64,000 nucleotides of DNA, taken from Phialophora verrucosa. Taxonomy: Eukaryota > Ascomycota > Eurotiomycetes > Chaetothyriales > Herpotrichiellaceae. The notes beneath the pieces were generated by a model. It saw only the letters and a program-made list of their open reading frames with translations, was not told the DNA's origin and searched no databases. This document shows, in pieces, positions 1 through 10,310 of this stretch. The first letter of the stretch is position 1, and every line of letters starts with the position of its first letter. Position numbers and translations under genes: made by a program. The stretch is taken from positions 2,108,001 through 2,172,000 of the forward strand of contig MSED01000002.1 in the NCBI GenBank assembly GCA_002099365.1. Reading direction: 5' to 3'.

Positions 1-1321
1 AAGGGCTGCCTTCCTGTTTTGCAACGGTTGGTAATGCTTTGTTGTGCTCGACCTCCCGAAGGACGTGGACTTTGGTGCTGGCAAGCGCGGCCCAGAACGG
101 CTGTTTGCTCCTAACGTGGTTCGCCTGGCGCCTGCGTTTCTTCGCACTTATGCCTTTACTATCCTTGCCATCCTTGAAACCAGGCGTGGAAGGTTGCTGG
201 TAGTCGACCGACGACGACACGCCTGTAGGAGTCGAGCCGTCCAGAGCCGAAGCGTCAGATACGGAGCCTGCGGAGGCTTCCGTATCCATTCGTTTTGATT
301 GAGCGGCCTCTGTGGAGTAGGAAGAAATATAGCGACGGAAACTCGCCATTCCACCCTGAGCGATGATGTGGATTGCAAACAGACTTCGGAAGTAGGACGG
401 CGGCCCAGGACCATCGCCAAAATCGCGATCAGTGGGGAGATACTTCAGGTATTCCGTTAGCCCGGTCTGAGAAAGCAGGTCGATCGGTACCAGGTTCGAG
501 TACAGGAAGCGGCGGACATCTCTGCTCCGGGCGAGATGCAACAGAAGCACACCCGCGACACAGAAGGTGTTGACCCTGCTGTTTTTACCGGAGCTGCCAT
601 TGCCCAACGTGATGGCGATTTGTATCTGAGCCAAGTCGAGCGCGAAATTCTGTGCCCAGCCCCACAAACAAATCCAGAGTCCAAATGTAATCGTATCCAC
701 AATACCTATAGTACTGAAATTCGGAACTCCTGCCGATCCCTGGAAGATATCAAGCAAAGACAGCAATGATGTCGGGGCACCAGCACCACCTCCCGGCATC
801 AGGGTCAAGGACGCGAACAGTGCCTGTACGATAGTCAAGACTACAGAAGGGAGCGCCAGCAGGACAATCAGCAGGGAGACGGTGTCGGTGGCTGGCCGGG
901 ACCGCAGGATTGTCGAGGCGAGGTGAAGGACGCTGATGTCTTGAGCCTTTGATTTTGAAACCATCATGTCGCCTCGTCGTTGATGTAGCATCGAAGATCC
1001 ATTCGCCTCCCACTTGATGTCTCTCTCTTTCGCCGCACTCGACTCGGGATCGCCAACAGCGGGTTGAAGGGCGACCGCCGGTTTCGAGGAATCTTGAGGC
1101 GTATCGGAGGCCGCTGCAGATCCACGGTCGCTGCCAGCCGCGCTCAGGGAGTTCTCGGTCGGATTGGATTGAGGAATCGGCTCGGATGGGACAGGGCCTT
1201 TCGCGGTGCCATTGAGGTGACCATTCGACTTTTGCTTGGTGACACGTTTCCCGGGGCCTACAAGACCGTTCTCATGGCGATTGTTATGCTGGTGCTTCTT
1301 CGCCGCTGGGTATCGCGGCAT
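1..1321 (-). CDS. Conserved fungal multi-pass membrane protein, partial (C-terminus off window)
   Basis: A single open frame starts at the ATG at 1321 and runs leftward without a stop off the window edge, giving at least 440 residues. The first ~115 residues are polar and rich in Ser, Pro, Asn and Lys. Hydrophobic segments follow at about residues 145-172, 205-225 and 245-262, so it is probably membrane-embedded. A second low-complexity Ser/Thr-rich region leads to a basic KKRRRQ patch near residue 390. The composition and alternation of hydrophobic blocks are those of a real protein, and I believe it belongs to an ascomycete-conserved family without a known function, but I cannot name it. 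No intron is needed in the visible part. The true start could be upstream if there is a leader exon. Confidence 0.75.
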   Translation of the reverse strand, partial: MPRYPAAKKHQHNNRHENGLVGPGKRVTKQKSNGHLNGTAKGPVPSEPIPQSNPTENSLSAAGSDRGSAAASDTPQDSSKPAVALQPAVGDPESSAAKERDIKWEANGSSMLHQRRGDMMVSKSKAQDISVLHLASTILRSRPATDTVSLLIVLLALPSVVLTIVQALFASLTLMPGGGAGAPTSLLSLLDIFQGSAGVPNFSTIGIVDTITFGLWICLWGWAQNFALDLAQIQIAITLGNGSSGKNSRVNTFCVAGVLLLHLARSRDVRRFLYSNLVPIDLLSQTGLTEYLKYLPTDRDFGDGPGPPSYFRSLFAIHIIAQGGMASFRRYISSYSTEAAQSKRMDTEASAGSVSDASALDGSTPTGVSSSVDYQQPSTPGFKDGKDSKGISAKKRRRQANHVRSKQPFWAALASTKVHVLREVEHNKALPTVAKQEGSP

Positions 1322-3790
1322 GAAGGTCTAGAAAACAGGCGAAGGGGTCCGTTCCAGTCGGCTTGGTGACGCTCTTCGGGTCAGCAAGCCAACTGGAGGG
1401 ATCAACGTCGGGATAGGCCTCGGAAGGTGAAAGGGGAAACGGGCGGGAAAATGGGGTGCGTGGAGGACTAAGCCCACGTATGTATATGTCGATAAATGGT
1501 TGGCGAATGTGGTTGTAGCAATAATGCCCACGACCGTAAAATGCGAGAGGGAAGAAATTGAAATGAAAGTGAAAAGCTCAAATTACATGGTCTTGGGCCA
1601 AGTCAGAATCTGGACGTGCAGTCGCTGAACCGCCCGCCCACTTGACAGCGAGGGTTAGGTGGTTAGCATTTGCTGGGCACGCCTCCTGCCAGTTTACAAC
1701 CAGAGAAGGCCAACCCAGAAGGTCATTAGTGCCGCCCGCAAAATGGCTTGTGCTGCAACCTCCGATCGCCCATCGTCATCATCTTCAGCCTTTCTTGACA
1801 ACTCACATGCCCTTTACTTTTGGCCAAGGATTCATCTACCTGTACGGGACTGCCATCGCCCTTTCCACCCGACAGCGACCGACGACTCGGTCCGACTTGA
1901 AAGGCATCCAGAGGCATACGGCGACGGGAGCGGTGTCTATGAGACCGAGGAAATAAAGAGGGGCTGCCAGGTTGCAGAAATCGACCAGATGTGGGTTTTT
2001 CGATCTCCCAGGCTCAAAAGCCCATTCGCACAGAAGTGTCAGCTCTCGAAGTCTGCATCCCGGCCAGCTCGTCCTGAATTACAAGATTCTAGTCGTCCAT
2101 TCTGTTAGCTGCATGAACGTACTGTACAAGCAGCGTCCAGCACGCCGAAATGACTCGGGACCGGTGTATGTCGTTTATCGTTCTTTCAAAGTTCATAGCC
2201 GGTCTCGGGCAGCCGGTGCTTCCTGCACGCCCATGACTGAGCCTGACGCCATTCGTTCATTTGCTTAGGGCGCAAACCTGAAACATAAAACTCTGCAGCG
2301 AGTCTGTCCGCTTATTCCTGCCTACTGGACACCCTGTGGCCAGCATTCCTAGTTAAGCAAGGCCTGCTGGCTGCTTGGAGACCTACGTGGAGTGCGCAGA
2401 GTCGAGCACTAAGGATAAAGGCGCCCCTAAGCATTCTTTAGCTGCAGCGAATGCACGCAAACTGCGCAAACCGAGAGCCTCCCACAATCCCACTTGGGGT
2501 TGCCGATAGCTGCCGACTCGCGGAAAAGCCTTGCCTCATCATGATGTGCTGCTGCGATCTTGTCCTACTCGTACCCCTCTCCAAGACTCCTTCCTGCCCT
2601 AAACCTGCGCTATCCGTCGATCATGGATCAAGGGCTTCTTGGTGAGTGTCCTTTTCCGAGTACGTTTCTGTCTTCCGCTTCCCTCAGTGGAACTCCCTCC
2701 CTCACTTGCGCGGACTTGCTGACAGCAGAAAAAGGGCCTTTGTGGCCGCAGGCACCTCGATTTGTTCCTCCCTCTTGCTCAAAGCGAAAAAGTCCAGCGA
2801 ATGGCGGGAGGCGGGTGACAAAATCTTTTTCCCCATAAGCAAATCATCCATGCTTACCTTATCGTCTGACTGCTTTGTCTGCGTTCAGCTCTACCGGCTC
2901 AACCTTCACGTCCTACCATGTACAGTGTAAGCTTTTCTTGGTCAACCCTTGTCTCAAGAGCCTATGAAAAGCAGTCGGGCGGAGGGAATACAATAGTCTA
3001 CTCCAAACGGGGCATGCTATTCACACTGTGTAATAAGAACATGGATTCTCGAACTGGACGAAGGGACTGCATGGTGATCCTTGTCGCCTTCCCCTTCCGG
3101 TCGACTTGGCTCGTGCTCACTTCCTGCCCCTTCTAGGTATTGGAGTCGGTGAACTTAGTCGGTGGTCACCACGAACCCAATGTTCGAACTTAGCGGACAT
3201 GGCGGCCATTTGCGAAAATATTCACCATTCTGGCCTTTCCGGTCTTCGAGAGCATTGGTCCTTTTCATCGGAGCGTTCCACCAGCGCATCTCCACCCTCC
3301 GTGCGAGATCCCTGCTGATGATCAACGGACATCTTTTCGAGCATTCACATACCCTTCAGTCTGCAGCTCGTTTTGTCGCAGTACCTACACTTGTATCAAA
3401 GCCGGCAAATGGTGCGAAATCAAGGGAGGGGCACAATCGTGTCGGACACAACTTATGCAGAGTGCCGGGGGACGAGAAGAAAGGTCACACGCCCCCTTGA
3501 GTTCTTATGTCGATCATTGGCATGCAGTCCGTGCTGTAGTGCTAACGCAAGCAAGAAATTCACCGGACCACTGAGAAACTGAGCAGGGGAAGATAGGACA
3601 GTCACGCTGCTCCGCTCGTTGACGCGATCGTGACACAGTTGTGACCTGGGTTACTCCTGGCGGTTGTGATTCCCCACAGCCTCACGCCTTTGCAAAGCAA
3701 TGAGGTGCTCCAGCGTCCTCAACTGACTTTTCCGCTCAGAGTCAAGTTTTACCTGAAAAGATCTTTGAGCACTATGACTCGCTAGGTCGC
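1322..3790. other. Gene-poor spacer
   Basis: About 2.5 kb with only short overlapping open frames on both strands. None shows hydrophobic/polar patterning, a recognisable motif or a set of frames that could be joined by good introns. I see no repeat array or RNA gene. The first ~250 bases must include the promoter of the minus-strand membrane protein. Confidence 0.5.
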
Positions 3791-3791
3791 C

Positions 3792-4190
3792 GAATCAAAA
3801 CACCTCCGCGTCAGTGACAATCATTCGGGAGGAAGTCACGGCACATTTGATATAAGCCCCAATCTGTTGAATTGCCGTGTCGGCACCGCCGTCGTTGTCT
3901 ATGACTTGTGAGGTGAGCACATTTTTCAAATTTTCAAATTCAACATCACAGATACTATCAACATGCACGCAGCAACGCCCGGAACTTCGAAGAAGGTAGG
4001 ACTTGGGCACACCCTCAATCTGTGTCGACAAGATTTTCGTTATGCGTCCGGGCAGAGAAGAGGCGACTCCCCTTTCCCACTTACAACTGGTGCTTCGTCG
4101 CTATGAGGGCGGATGAAGACTTACACGACATCAGGATTGATGCATTGAATCTAGCGGTGATCATGGGTTCTTTCTCCGTCTCCGCGTAGG
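3792..4190 (-). pseudogene. Possible small Cys-containing protein, last exon plus possible upstream exon
   Basis: On the minus strand a frame ending at the TGA near 3795 reads as a plausible 70-75 residue tail with two adjacent Cys (CCVHVD), further Cys in SICDVE and IKCAV, and a C-terminus DAEVF. It is preceded by a good acceptor (ACACAG at about 4013) with a donor GTAAGT 65 bases upstream. A second GTAAGT lies about 40 bases further upstream. A short frame beginning with an ATG (MITARFNAS) precedes that. The three pieces fit in frame only with a two-base exon, so the gene is either mis-modelled, spliced oddly or decayed. The size and Cys spacing would suit a small secreted protein, but that is inference. 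Low confidence. Confidence 0.25.
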
Positions 4191-4288
4191 ATACAGGTTC
4201 ATCTGAATTGACAACGACACAGCTAGGCCCTTACACACCGTGTTCATTAGTACAGCATGTCGCCGACAATGCGCCGCCCTGACTCAAT

Positions 4289-5530
4289 TCATATCTTACT
4301 CCGCTCGATGCCCTCGGTCTCCTCGATGCGGTAGACATATTTCACTGCACTGGCCCTCCCGTGCTGGAGGTTCTCCAAGCCAGTCTGCACGCCGTTCAAC
4401 CCTCCAGGGACGACTTCATACGGGTGCCCGCTGAACCACCCCTCTTTGAGCCCCAAGGCGAAGAGTCTGAACCAAGCGTATCCGAAATCACTCAGATCAT
4501 CCGGCACGCCATGCACGGACCCCACCGTCGTGAGCGTCTGGTTAACCGTGGCGGGAATCTCCTCGTACTTTCTTCCCGGCAGCACCAAACTGATATGGCC
4601 TTTCGGATCGAGCACCTTGCAGATATTCTGGTAGCTACCGTTCTCGCTGACGGCGTCGAACGCGTACAATAGTTTCTGGCCCTGGGGCACCGCACTCCGG
4701 AGGGCGTCGACGACATGTTGGTCCCCCTTCCGGTAATCGACGACCACATCGCCCTTGGACTTGTCCAGGAGGCCCTCCACGAAGGGGATGCCGCGCCCCG
4801 CGACCGCGATGATCGGGTGGATCTTACTCCGGACGAGCAACTTGATGGCGAAGGCGCCGACCGCGCTCGCCGCGCCGTACACGAGGACACCGCCGGCGAG
4901 AGCGTCCTTGCGCGCCTGCGAGACATCCCCCACCCACGGCTCGGGTAGGCCCAGCCGACAATACAGCCCCACCGCGGCGGTCATGGCCGCCAGAGGGATT
5001 GTCGCGGCTTCCTCGAAGGACGTCGCCTTCGGGAGGTGGAACGTCGTTTTGGCCGGCGCGATCGCGTACTCGGCGAAGGAGCCATACTCTGTGCGCATCT
5101 GGTGGAAGGCGGCCACCCGGTCGCCGACCTTGAACTCGGTGACATCAGAGCCCACGGCCTCGACATACCCGGCGATGTCATCGCCTGTGTTGAGGCCCGT
5201 CACGCTCTTCACCAAGATCAGATATTTCCAGTCCTTGGGGTTGGTGCCCGAGACGATGACCTTGATGAGCACCTGGTTGGCACTAGGCTTGGGGATCGGG
5301 ATGTCCTTGATCTGGACGTCGAGTTGGGATTCACCCTTTTTGAAAACATGTGCGGACTTCATCTTGGCGGCGGGTCGAGAATGAGAGGGAATGGTGGTCG
5401 TGGTGGTCGTGGTGTGGATGGATTTGCACGGCCGCGGATGTCGAAGAGGCCCCGCGCGGACGTGTTGGGACGATACTGGTACTACTGTCTTCAAAGATCT
5501 GATGAAGGGCTGAGATAACTTAAGAGGCAT
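4289..5530 (-). CDS. Zinc-less MDR-family NADPH oxidoreductase (quinone reductase / trans-enoyl-reductase type), probably mitochondrial
   Basis: 413 residues in one exon. From about residue 57 (MKSAHVF) the protein follows the medium-chain dehydrogenase/reductase fold: a GroES-like N-terminal half with GDDIAGYVEAVGSDV and FKVGDRVA, then a Rossmann half with the nucleotide-binding VYGAASAVGAFAIKLL. The Cys/His zinc ligands of alcohol dehydrogenases are not seen, which matches the quinone-oxidoreductase/ToxD-like branch that reduces enones or quinones with NADPH. The first 56 residues are rich in Arg, Lys, Ser and Thr with almost no acidic residues, as in a mitochondrial presequence. If translation starts at the internal Met the enzyme would be cytosolic. 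The natural substrate cannot be told from sequence. Confidence 0.88.
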   Translation of the reverse strand: MPLKLSQPFIRSLKTVVPVSSQHVRAGPLRHPRPCKSIHTTTTTTTIPSHSRPAAKMKSAHVFKKGESQLDVQIKDIPIPKPSANQVLIKVIVSGTNPKDWKYLILVKSVTGLNTGDDIAGYVEAVGSDVTEFKVGDRVAAFHQMRTEYGSFAEYAIAPAKTTFHLPKATSFEEAATIPLAAMTAAVGLYCRLGLPEPWVGDVSQARKDALAGGVLVYGAASAVGAFAIKLLVRSKIHPIIAVAGRGIPFVEGLLDKSKGDVVVDYRKGDQHVVDALRSAVPQGQKLLYAFDAVSENGSYQNICKVLDPKGHISLVLPGRKYEEIPATVNQTLTTVGSVHGVPDDLSDFGYAWFRLFALGLKEGWFSGHPYEVVPGGLNGVQTGLENLQHGRASAVKYVYRIEETEGIERSKI

Positions 5531-6544
5531 AGACCATTCAAAGAATATAGATCACATACTACATGTGGTACCCCGTATAAGGATGGTTTTATCCCCATCG
5601 GCATTGCATTATTAATACTGCTTGCTATCTTTTGCATCATGAGAGATGTGCCCGCTCGGCAAATCCAAACACCCCAATGCTGATTGCTGATTTGCACCTC
5701 CCACCTCCCGAGCCGGGAAGGGGAAGCAAAGCCGCTAATGTGGAGATGGAGCTGGATGGACTTCGACATGGACCCGAGCCAATTACCCATGAGAGCTGCG
5801 TATGGTGTCATTGTGGTTACGGGCTCGGTGGGAGGGGGGAGCCCGTGATGGACCGAGGTCAGTCCAACGCAGTGAGTGTGCCCCTGTGAGGCCCCGTCTC
5901 CTCATCTCATTCCGAGCTGGTCGTGTGAGCAATGAGCACACAGGTCGAAGTTAACTCGTACAGAGGAACAGCTCACGCGAGTTTGCATTTGGCGTTGAGC
6001 GACTGACGGAGCGGGCAACAGAATAGAAAACTCCCCCTTTGTACGCTTCGTGAGCCGTCTTTGGACCTGGGGAAGCGGTGCAATCACGGATGGGGTTGAG
6101 TCTCACACAACAAAATCAGGTACAAGGGTACATTCATTTCGATTCTTTTAATATTGGTACCTTCTTCGATCGGTGCCCGATGATAATGAATGACGGCTCT
6201 AAAGGGAACGGTATCTTGGGACATTTCCATCTGTTCGGCCCCCGGGACGTGAGATGGACGACGCCCCAGATACGCCTGGTGTCTTCGACGTAATTACCGT
6301 CACGATGACTCTGAACTGGATCATTGGATGAAGCCGACCAAGATTGTTCCTTTCGACGTCCAAGACGAAGATGCGGGAAAAGTGCTGCCCGGTTGTGCAC
6401 CAGTTCGTGCAACTTCTTGTGCTCTGTTCGCATAAACAACTTAATCTGATTCGGTTCGACAACCCCGAGCGGACTACGAATGAAGGAACGATACCAGAAC
6501 AGATCCAGACCCGAGCTGTTGAGGTCTATTATCCCACTGTCGGT
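5531..6544. other. Spacer, no gene seen
   Basis: Contains the promoter of the oxidoreductase. A 152-codon open frame on the minus strand (6134-6592) is not supported by any recognisable family. It may be read-through of the decayed sequence next to it. Confidence 0.4.
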
Positions 6545-6775
6545 CATTGAGATCCACCAAATCCCGTGACAGGTCGTAGCTCGGTTCGACATTTGGTAGG
6601 TCCAACGTGGAAGCTGCTACATAGCAATTCGTCGGCCTCTTTGAAAATAGGAAACGGTACTTCATTCCACCGTGGCTAAAGATCCAGATCCCATGACGGG
6701 TCGTAGTTCGGTTCGTTGCTTGGTAGCTTCAACGGGGAAGCTGGTAGCAATTCGTTGGCCACTGTAAGGTTAGAA
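6545..6775. repeat. Diverged direct duplication, two ~95-base copies
   Basis: Two head-to-tail copies with the same order of blocks. Copy 1 (about 6548-6640) runs through CGTGACAGGTCGTAGCTCGG, then TTGGTAG, AACGTGGAAGCTG and GCAATTCGTCGGCC. Copy 2 (about 6681-6768) has CATGACGGGTCGTAGTTCGG, TTGGTAG, AACGGGGAAGCTG and GCAATTCGTTGGCC. Many of the differences are C/T or G/A. On the minus strand both copies can be read as related peptides (NEPNYDPSWDL and VEPSYDLSRDL), so the duplicated unit was probably the 3' end of the decayed zinc-finger gene next to it. Confidence 0.7.
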
Positions 6776-7500
6776 ATTGGGAACTTGGGTTCCGCTGGTG
6801 TCCCCCAATGTCGACTCGCCTTGTCCGGGGTCCGCTGCGGTCGTAGACAATGCTGAGCGATCGCCAGGCTCTGGGACGATTTGCGGCGTCACTGTATCCT
6901 CCTCAAAACGAATTCGACGGATCACTTTCCCGTCAAGAAAGAGTCTGTATCCCCCAGAATCTGGATATTCTCGAGAATGAGCCTGTCAAACGATCGGTCC
7001 TCCTCTACAATCTCATGGTCGTCGCTTTCGCTTTCCGAGTCCTCTTCAGGAGGCAATGTCGAAAGGGCAATGTCCTCCACGTGTCCCCCAACACGTTTAA
7101 CGAATTTGCGCCGCGTAGTGCAGCCTGTGGCTTCATATATGGGGCATGCTTGGTCCTCTAATGGGAATTCCTCCGTCGTTCAGGCAGCCGACATTACGGC
7201 CTCGATTGGTTTCTGGTGCGGTATAGAAGTAAAGTGATGGGAGCATAAGTGATCCACGAATGCTCGCTGGCTCTCAAGCATCTGTGAGCAGACGTAGCAA
7301 GCGTATAATGAGCGTTCTTCGCGGTCCTCGAAAGTGCAAACTAGGATTTCAAATCTGCAAACGCATGTGTCCTGGGAAAGTCAGCAATGCTTTCTGGAAT
7401 CTGGTATCACTTACTTCCACTGGGTCCGCTTTCTGATTGATGATGCTCACATCGGCCTTTGGAGACGAGCAAGCGGCGCATATGCTGCGGGATGGAAACG
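6740..7500 (-). pseudogene. Decayed C2H2-type zinc-finger protein gene
   Basis: Reading the minus strand from about 7480, there is a piece with a CxxC motif (ICAACSSP), a good 43-base intron (GTAAGT to TTTCCCAG), then a frame with CYVCSQMLESQRAFVDHL followed by HH, the layout of a fungal C2H2 finger. Next comes an in-frame TGA at about 7180, and then CPIYEATGCTTRRKFVKRVG, which aligns by pattern with the second finger of this family but has lost one Cys (Tyr) and its His. The TGA would be CGA and the Tyr codon TGT before single C-to-T or G-to-A changes. A further frame ending near 6768 carries an acidic tail. The gene looks inactivated by transition mutations. What it regulated, if anything, is unknown. 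Confidence 0.6.
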
Positions 7501-7840
7501 AAAGAATGCTAACTGTCAGCTACTCTATCGGCCGTGACTGTTGAAGTGAGGCGAAAATGCCGGTCAATCAATAGAGCGGAAATGAGCAAATTTCCGTCGG
7601 AGCATCTTGATCGAAGAACAAAAGGAATCGATTCGAGGACTGATATGTATCTAATTACAATGAGACACACTCTTTTGACCGACCGCTGCAATCAGCTTGC
7701 AACATGTCCTGTTTGTGCCTCAATTCGAGCGGTGTCGTCCTTTTTTGGCCGAGCTAGAACATTGTACAAGCAACCCTTCCTCAACTGCATCTGTTGACCA
7801 CTTAGTCCTGCTGCTGCTACTTTGCACGAGTGACACGTAC

Positions 7841-9904
7841 CTATGAGAAGCTCTTGGTGAAGGTCTGGACAACCTCCTTCAGTTGTGCCTCAAGATCCTT
7901 GCTCAACTGGCCTTCCTTGTCAATTTTCGCCAACAGTTCTGATTGATCGCTCTTCAAGTGTGCAAGGAAGTCAGCTTCCCACTGCAGGATCTTGCCCACG
8001 GGAACACTATCCAAGTGACCGTTGACACCAGCATAGATGAGAGGGACCATTTCGTTAACAGCCATAGGGCTATATTGCTTCTGCTTCAAGAGTTCGGTGA
8101 GACGTTCACCACGGTTGAGGGTTTGCTTGGTGGCAGCATCGAGATCGGAACCGAACTGGGCGAAGGCGGCGACTTCTCGGTACTGAGCTAAGAAGAGCTT
8201 AAGGGAACCGGCCACTTGTTTCATGGCTTTTAGCTGAGCAGCGGAGCCGACACGCGAGACGGAAAGTCCGACGTTAATGGCAGGTCGGACACCCTTGTAG
8301 AACAATTCGGATTCCAAGAAGATCTGGCCATCAGTGATTGAAATGACGTTGGTGGGAATGTAGGCGGACACATCACCACCCTGGGTTTCAATCACAGGAA
8401 GAGCGGTCAAGGAGCCACCACCGTGCTTGTCGTTCATCTTAGCGGCACGCTCCAAAAGTCGGGAGTGGAGGTAAAAGACGTCGCCGGGGTAAGCCTCGCG
8501 CCCGGGGGGGCGGCGGAGCAACAGAGACATCTGGCGATACGCCACGGCCTGTTTACGTTAGCATACTGCTCAGCTTGAGGGTAGGGATAATATTTTCCTG
8601 TTTACTAAGGTCGTCATAGACGGCTAGAGCGTGCTTCCCGTTGTCGCGGAACCATTCACCAATAGCAGTCTGAAAGATTTGTTAGTATATTTCCTTTTCA
8701 GATGCGCATCCGGCAGCTTGAGCGAGTAGAGCTTCCTTCCGATGACGGGCCTGGGAGGTCCGAAGTGTAGCTCCGCTGAGGGGAGAAGAAAAAAGAAAAG
8801 AACTTACTCCGGTGAAAGGAGCGATATACTGCAGAGGAGCGGCCTCGGAAGCGGTAGCAGCGACGACAATGGAGTACTTCATGGCGTCGTTCTCCTCAAG
8901 CGTCTTCACGAGCTGGGCGACAGTGGATCTCTTTTGGCCAATGGCAACGTAGATGCAATAGAGCTTCTTGGTCTCATCATTGCCGCTATTCCATCGCTTT
9001 TGGTTCAACATGGCGTCCAGGGCGACGGCGGTCTTTCCGGTTTGACGATCACCAATGATCAGTTCACGCTGGCCACGGCCAATCGGCACCATGGCGTCGA
9101 TGGACTTAAGGCCAGTTTGTACCGGTTGGTTGACGGATCGTCGAGGGAGAATACCGGGGGCTTTGAGCTGGGCACGGCGTCTCTCGGTGGTCTTGATCGG
9201 ACCTTTGCCATCAATGGGTTGACCGAGGGCGTCAACAACACGACCAAGCATAGCCTCGCCCACAGGAACATCGACCTGATATCGTCAGCCACGATAGCCT
9301 ACCTCAGAAGGACGGTTCATCTCACAATCTGGCCAGTTCGCTTGACAGTTTCACCTTCTTTGACGAGACGATCGGAACCGAAAAGCACCACACCGACTTG
9401 ACCGGCTTCCAAGTTCATGCACATTCCCTTGACGCCAGAGGCGAATTCGACCAGCTCTTCAGCTTGGACATTGCTCATGCCATGGACACGGGCAATACCG
9501 TCACCGACGGACAAAACACGGCCAGTCTCAGCTAGGCCCGCCTCTTCTTGCACACCACGGATTCTCTGCTCGAGGATGGAAGAAACTTCGGTGGGAGAGG
9601 CTTTGGCGTCGGCGGCATACGACCGCACTTGTTTTGAGGCGGCATTGAAAGGTGCAGGGGTGACGACACGGGACTGCAAAGATTTTGATTAGCTTCAAAG
9701 TCAACTCAGTCTCTTTGGAGGAGCTTCATCCGCTGGTCTTGAGCTTGGAGGGAGTGTGGGAGAGCTGATTGAGCGTGATGCAGCTGTGATCGAAGCTTTT
9801 CCACAGGGTTGAAAAGGGTTTGAGCTTACAGCAGCTATCCTGCCCGAAGCAGACAGAGCACCGGCAATGCGGCCGGATTGGCGCAAGACGTTCCTCGACA
9901 TCAT
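7841..9904 (-). CDS. ATP1: Mitochondrial F1-ATP synthase subunit alpha
   Basis: Five exons: 9904-9830, 9673-9326, 9275-8808, 8669-8598 and 8548-7841, joining to 556 residues, the usual length of fungal alpha subunits. Subunit alpha forms the alpha3-beta3 head of the matrix-facing F1 sector. The N-terminus MMSRNVLRQSGR is a basic presequence, with mature protein expected after the Arg-Ser-Tyr-Ala stretch at the start of exon 2. The Walker A motif is GDRQTGKTAVALD, and the alpha-type sequences GEWFRDNGKHAL, VYDDLSKQAVAYRQ and LLLRRPPGREAYPGD are all present, so the gene is intact. Introns 1-3 are normal (156, 50 and 138 bases). The fourth, 49 bases, does not have GT-AG borders when the conserved protein is kept in frame (listed separately). 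Divergent from AKR1 across about 400 bases. Confidence 0.97.
8549..8597 (-). other. Atypical 49-base intron in ATP1 flanked by a 9-base direct repeat
   Basis: The strongly conserved DDLSKQ-AVAYRQ is interrupted by 49 bases, not a multiple of three. The 9-mer GTAAACAGG occurs at both edges. Keeping the protein intact forces either a GA-AG intron (8597-8549, using the branch-like GCTAAC and acceptor AAACAG) or a shifted GT-AC intron (8605-8557). A normal GT-AG removal would also delete eight coding bases and shift the frame. Confidence 0.75.
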
Positions 9905-10310
9905 GTTGCCTACTCCAGAAGCTGGAATGGAGGACTTCCGAGAAGCAAAGGGAGGGATGAAATGAAATCGAGGGAGTGGAGAGGAGATTTCGATATGAAG
10001 TCGAGGTTGGCGACAAGCAGTAGTAAGGGGAGCTTCAATCCAATTCCTCCCGGCACTCGCCATCCGATGAGGAATCTCTGCCGAGGGCTCTTGGCAATAG
10101 TCACGTGCTGAGCCGGAAAGATGAATACGAAGCGTCCGAGGCTGAGGGACGCCTCACCTTGCGCAGGGGAGCGAACGAGGATTCAGGAGACACGCATCTA
10201 GGGAAACTCTGTCTCCTCTCATCGCAGTGTGTCGCTAGACATGGATGGGATAGGAAGATTGATACGGTAGCACCTGCCCTTTTGACAATACTCTCTCACA
10301 CGAACCCGCC
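9905..10310. promoter_or_regulatory. Shared divergent promoter region, ATP1 / AKR1
   Basis: 406 bases between two divergent start codons. No open frame of note. An in-frame extension upstream of the ATP1 ATG exists to 10063 but does not resemble alpha-subunit sequence and is taken as leader. No clear TATA box was seen. Confidence 0.5.

Noticed and set aside
4492..5518. Several long frames on both strands inside the oxidoreductase
   Set aside because: Shadow frames of a GC-rich gene; compositions are Arg/Ser-rich without structure.
6440..6470. GGTTCGA-like motif suggesting a tRNA T-arm
   Set aside because: No matching acceptor, D or anticodon stems around it.
6134..6592. 152-codon minus-strand frame
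   Set aside because: No family resemblance; lies in sequence next to the decayed zinc-finger gene and the duplication.
8742..9401. 219-codon plus-strand frame
   Set aside because: Antisense shadow of ATP1 exons 2 and 3 that also crosses their introns.
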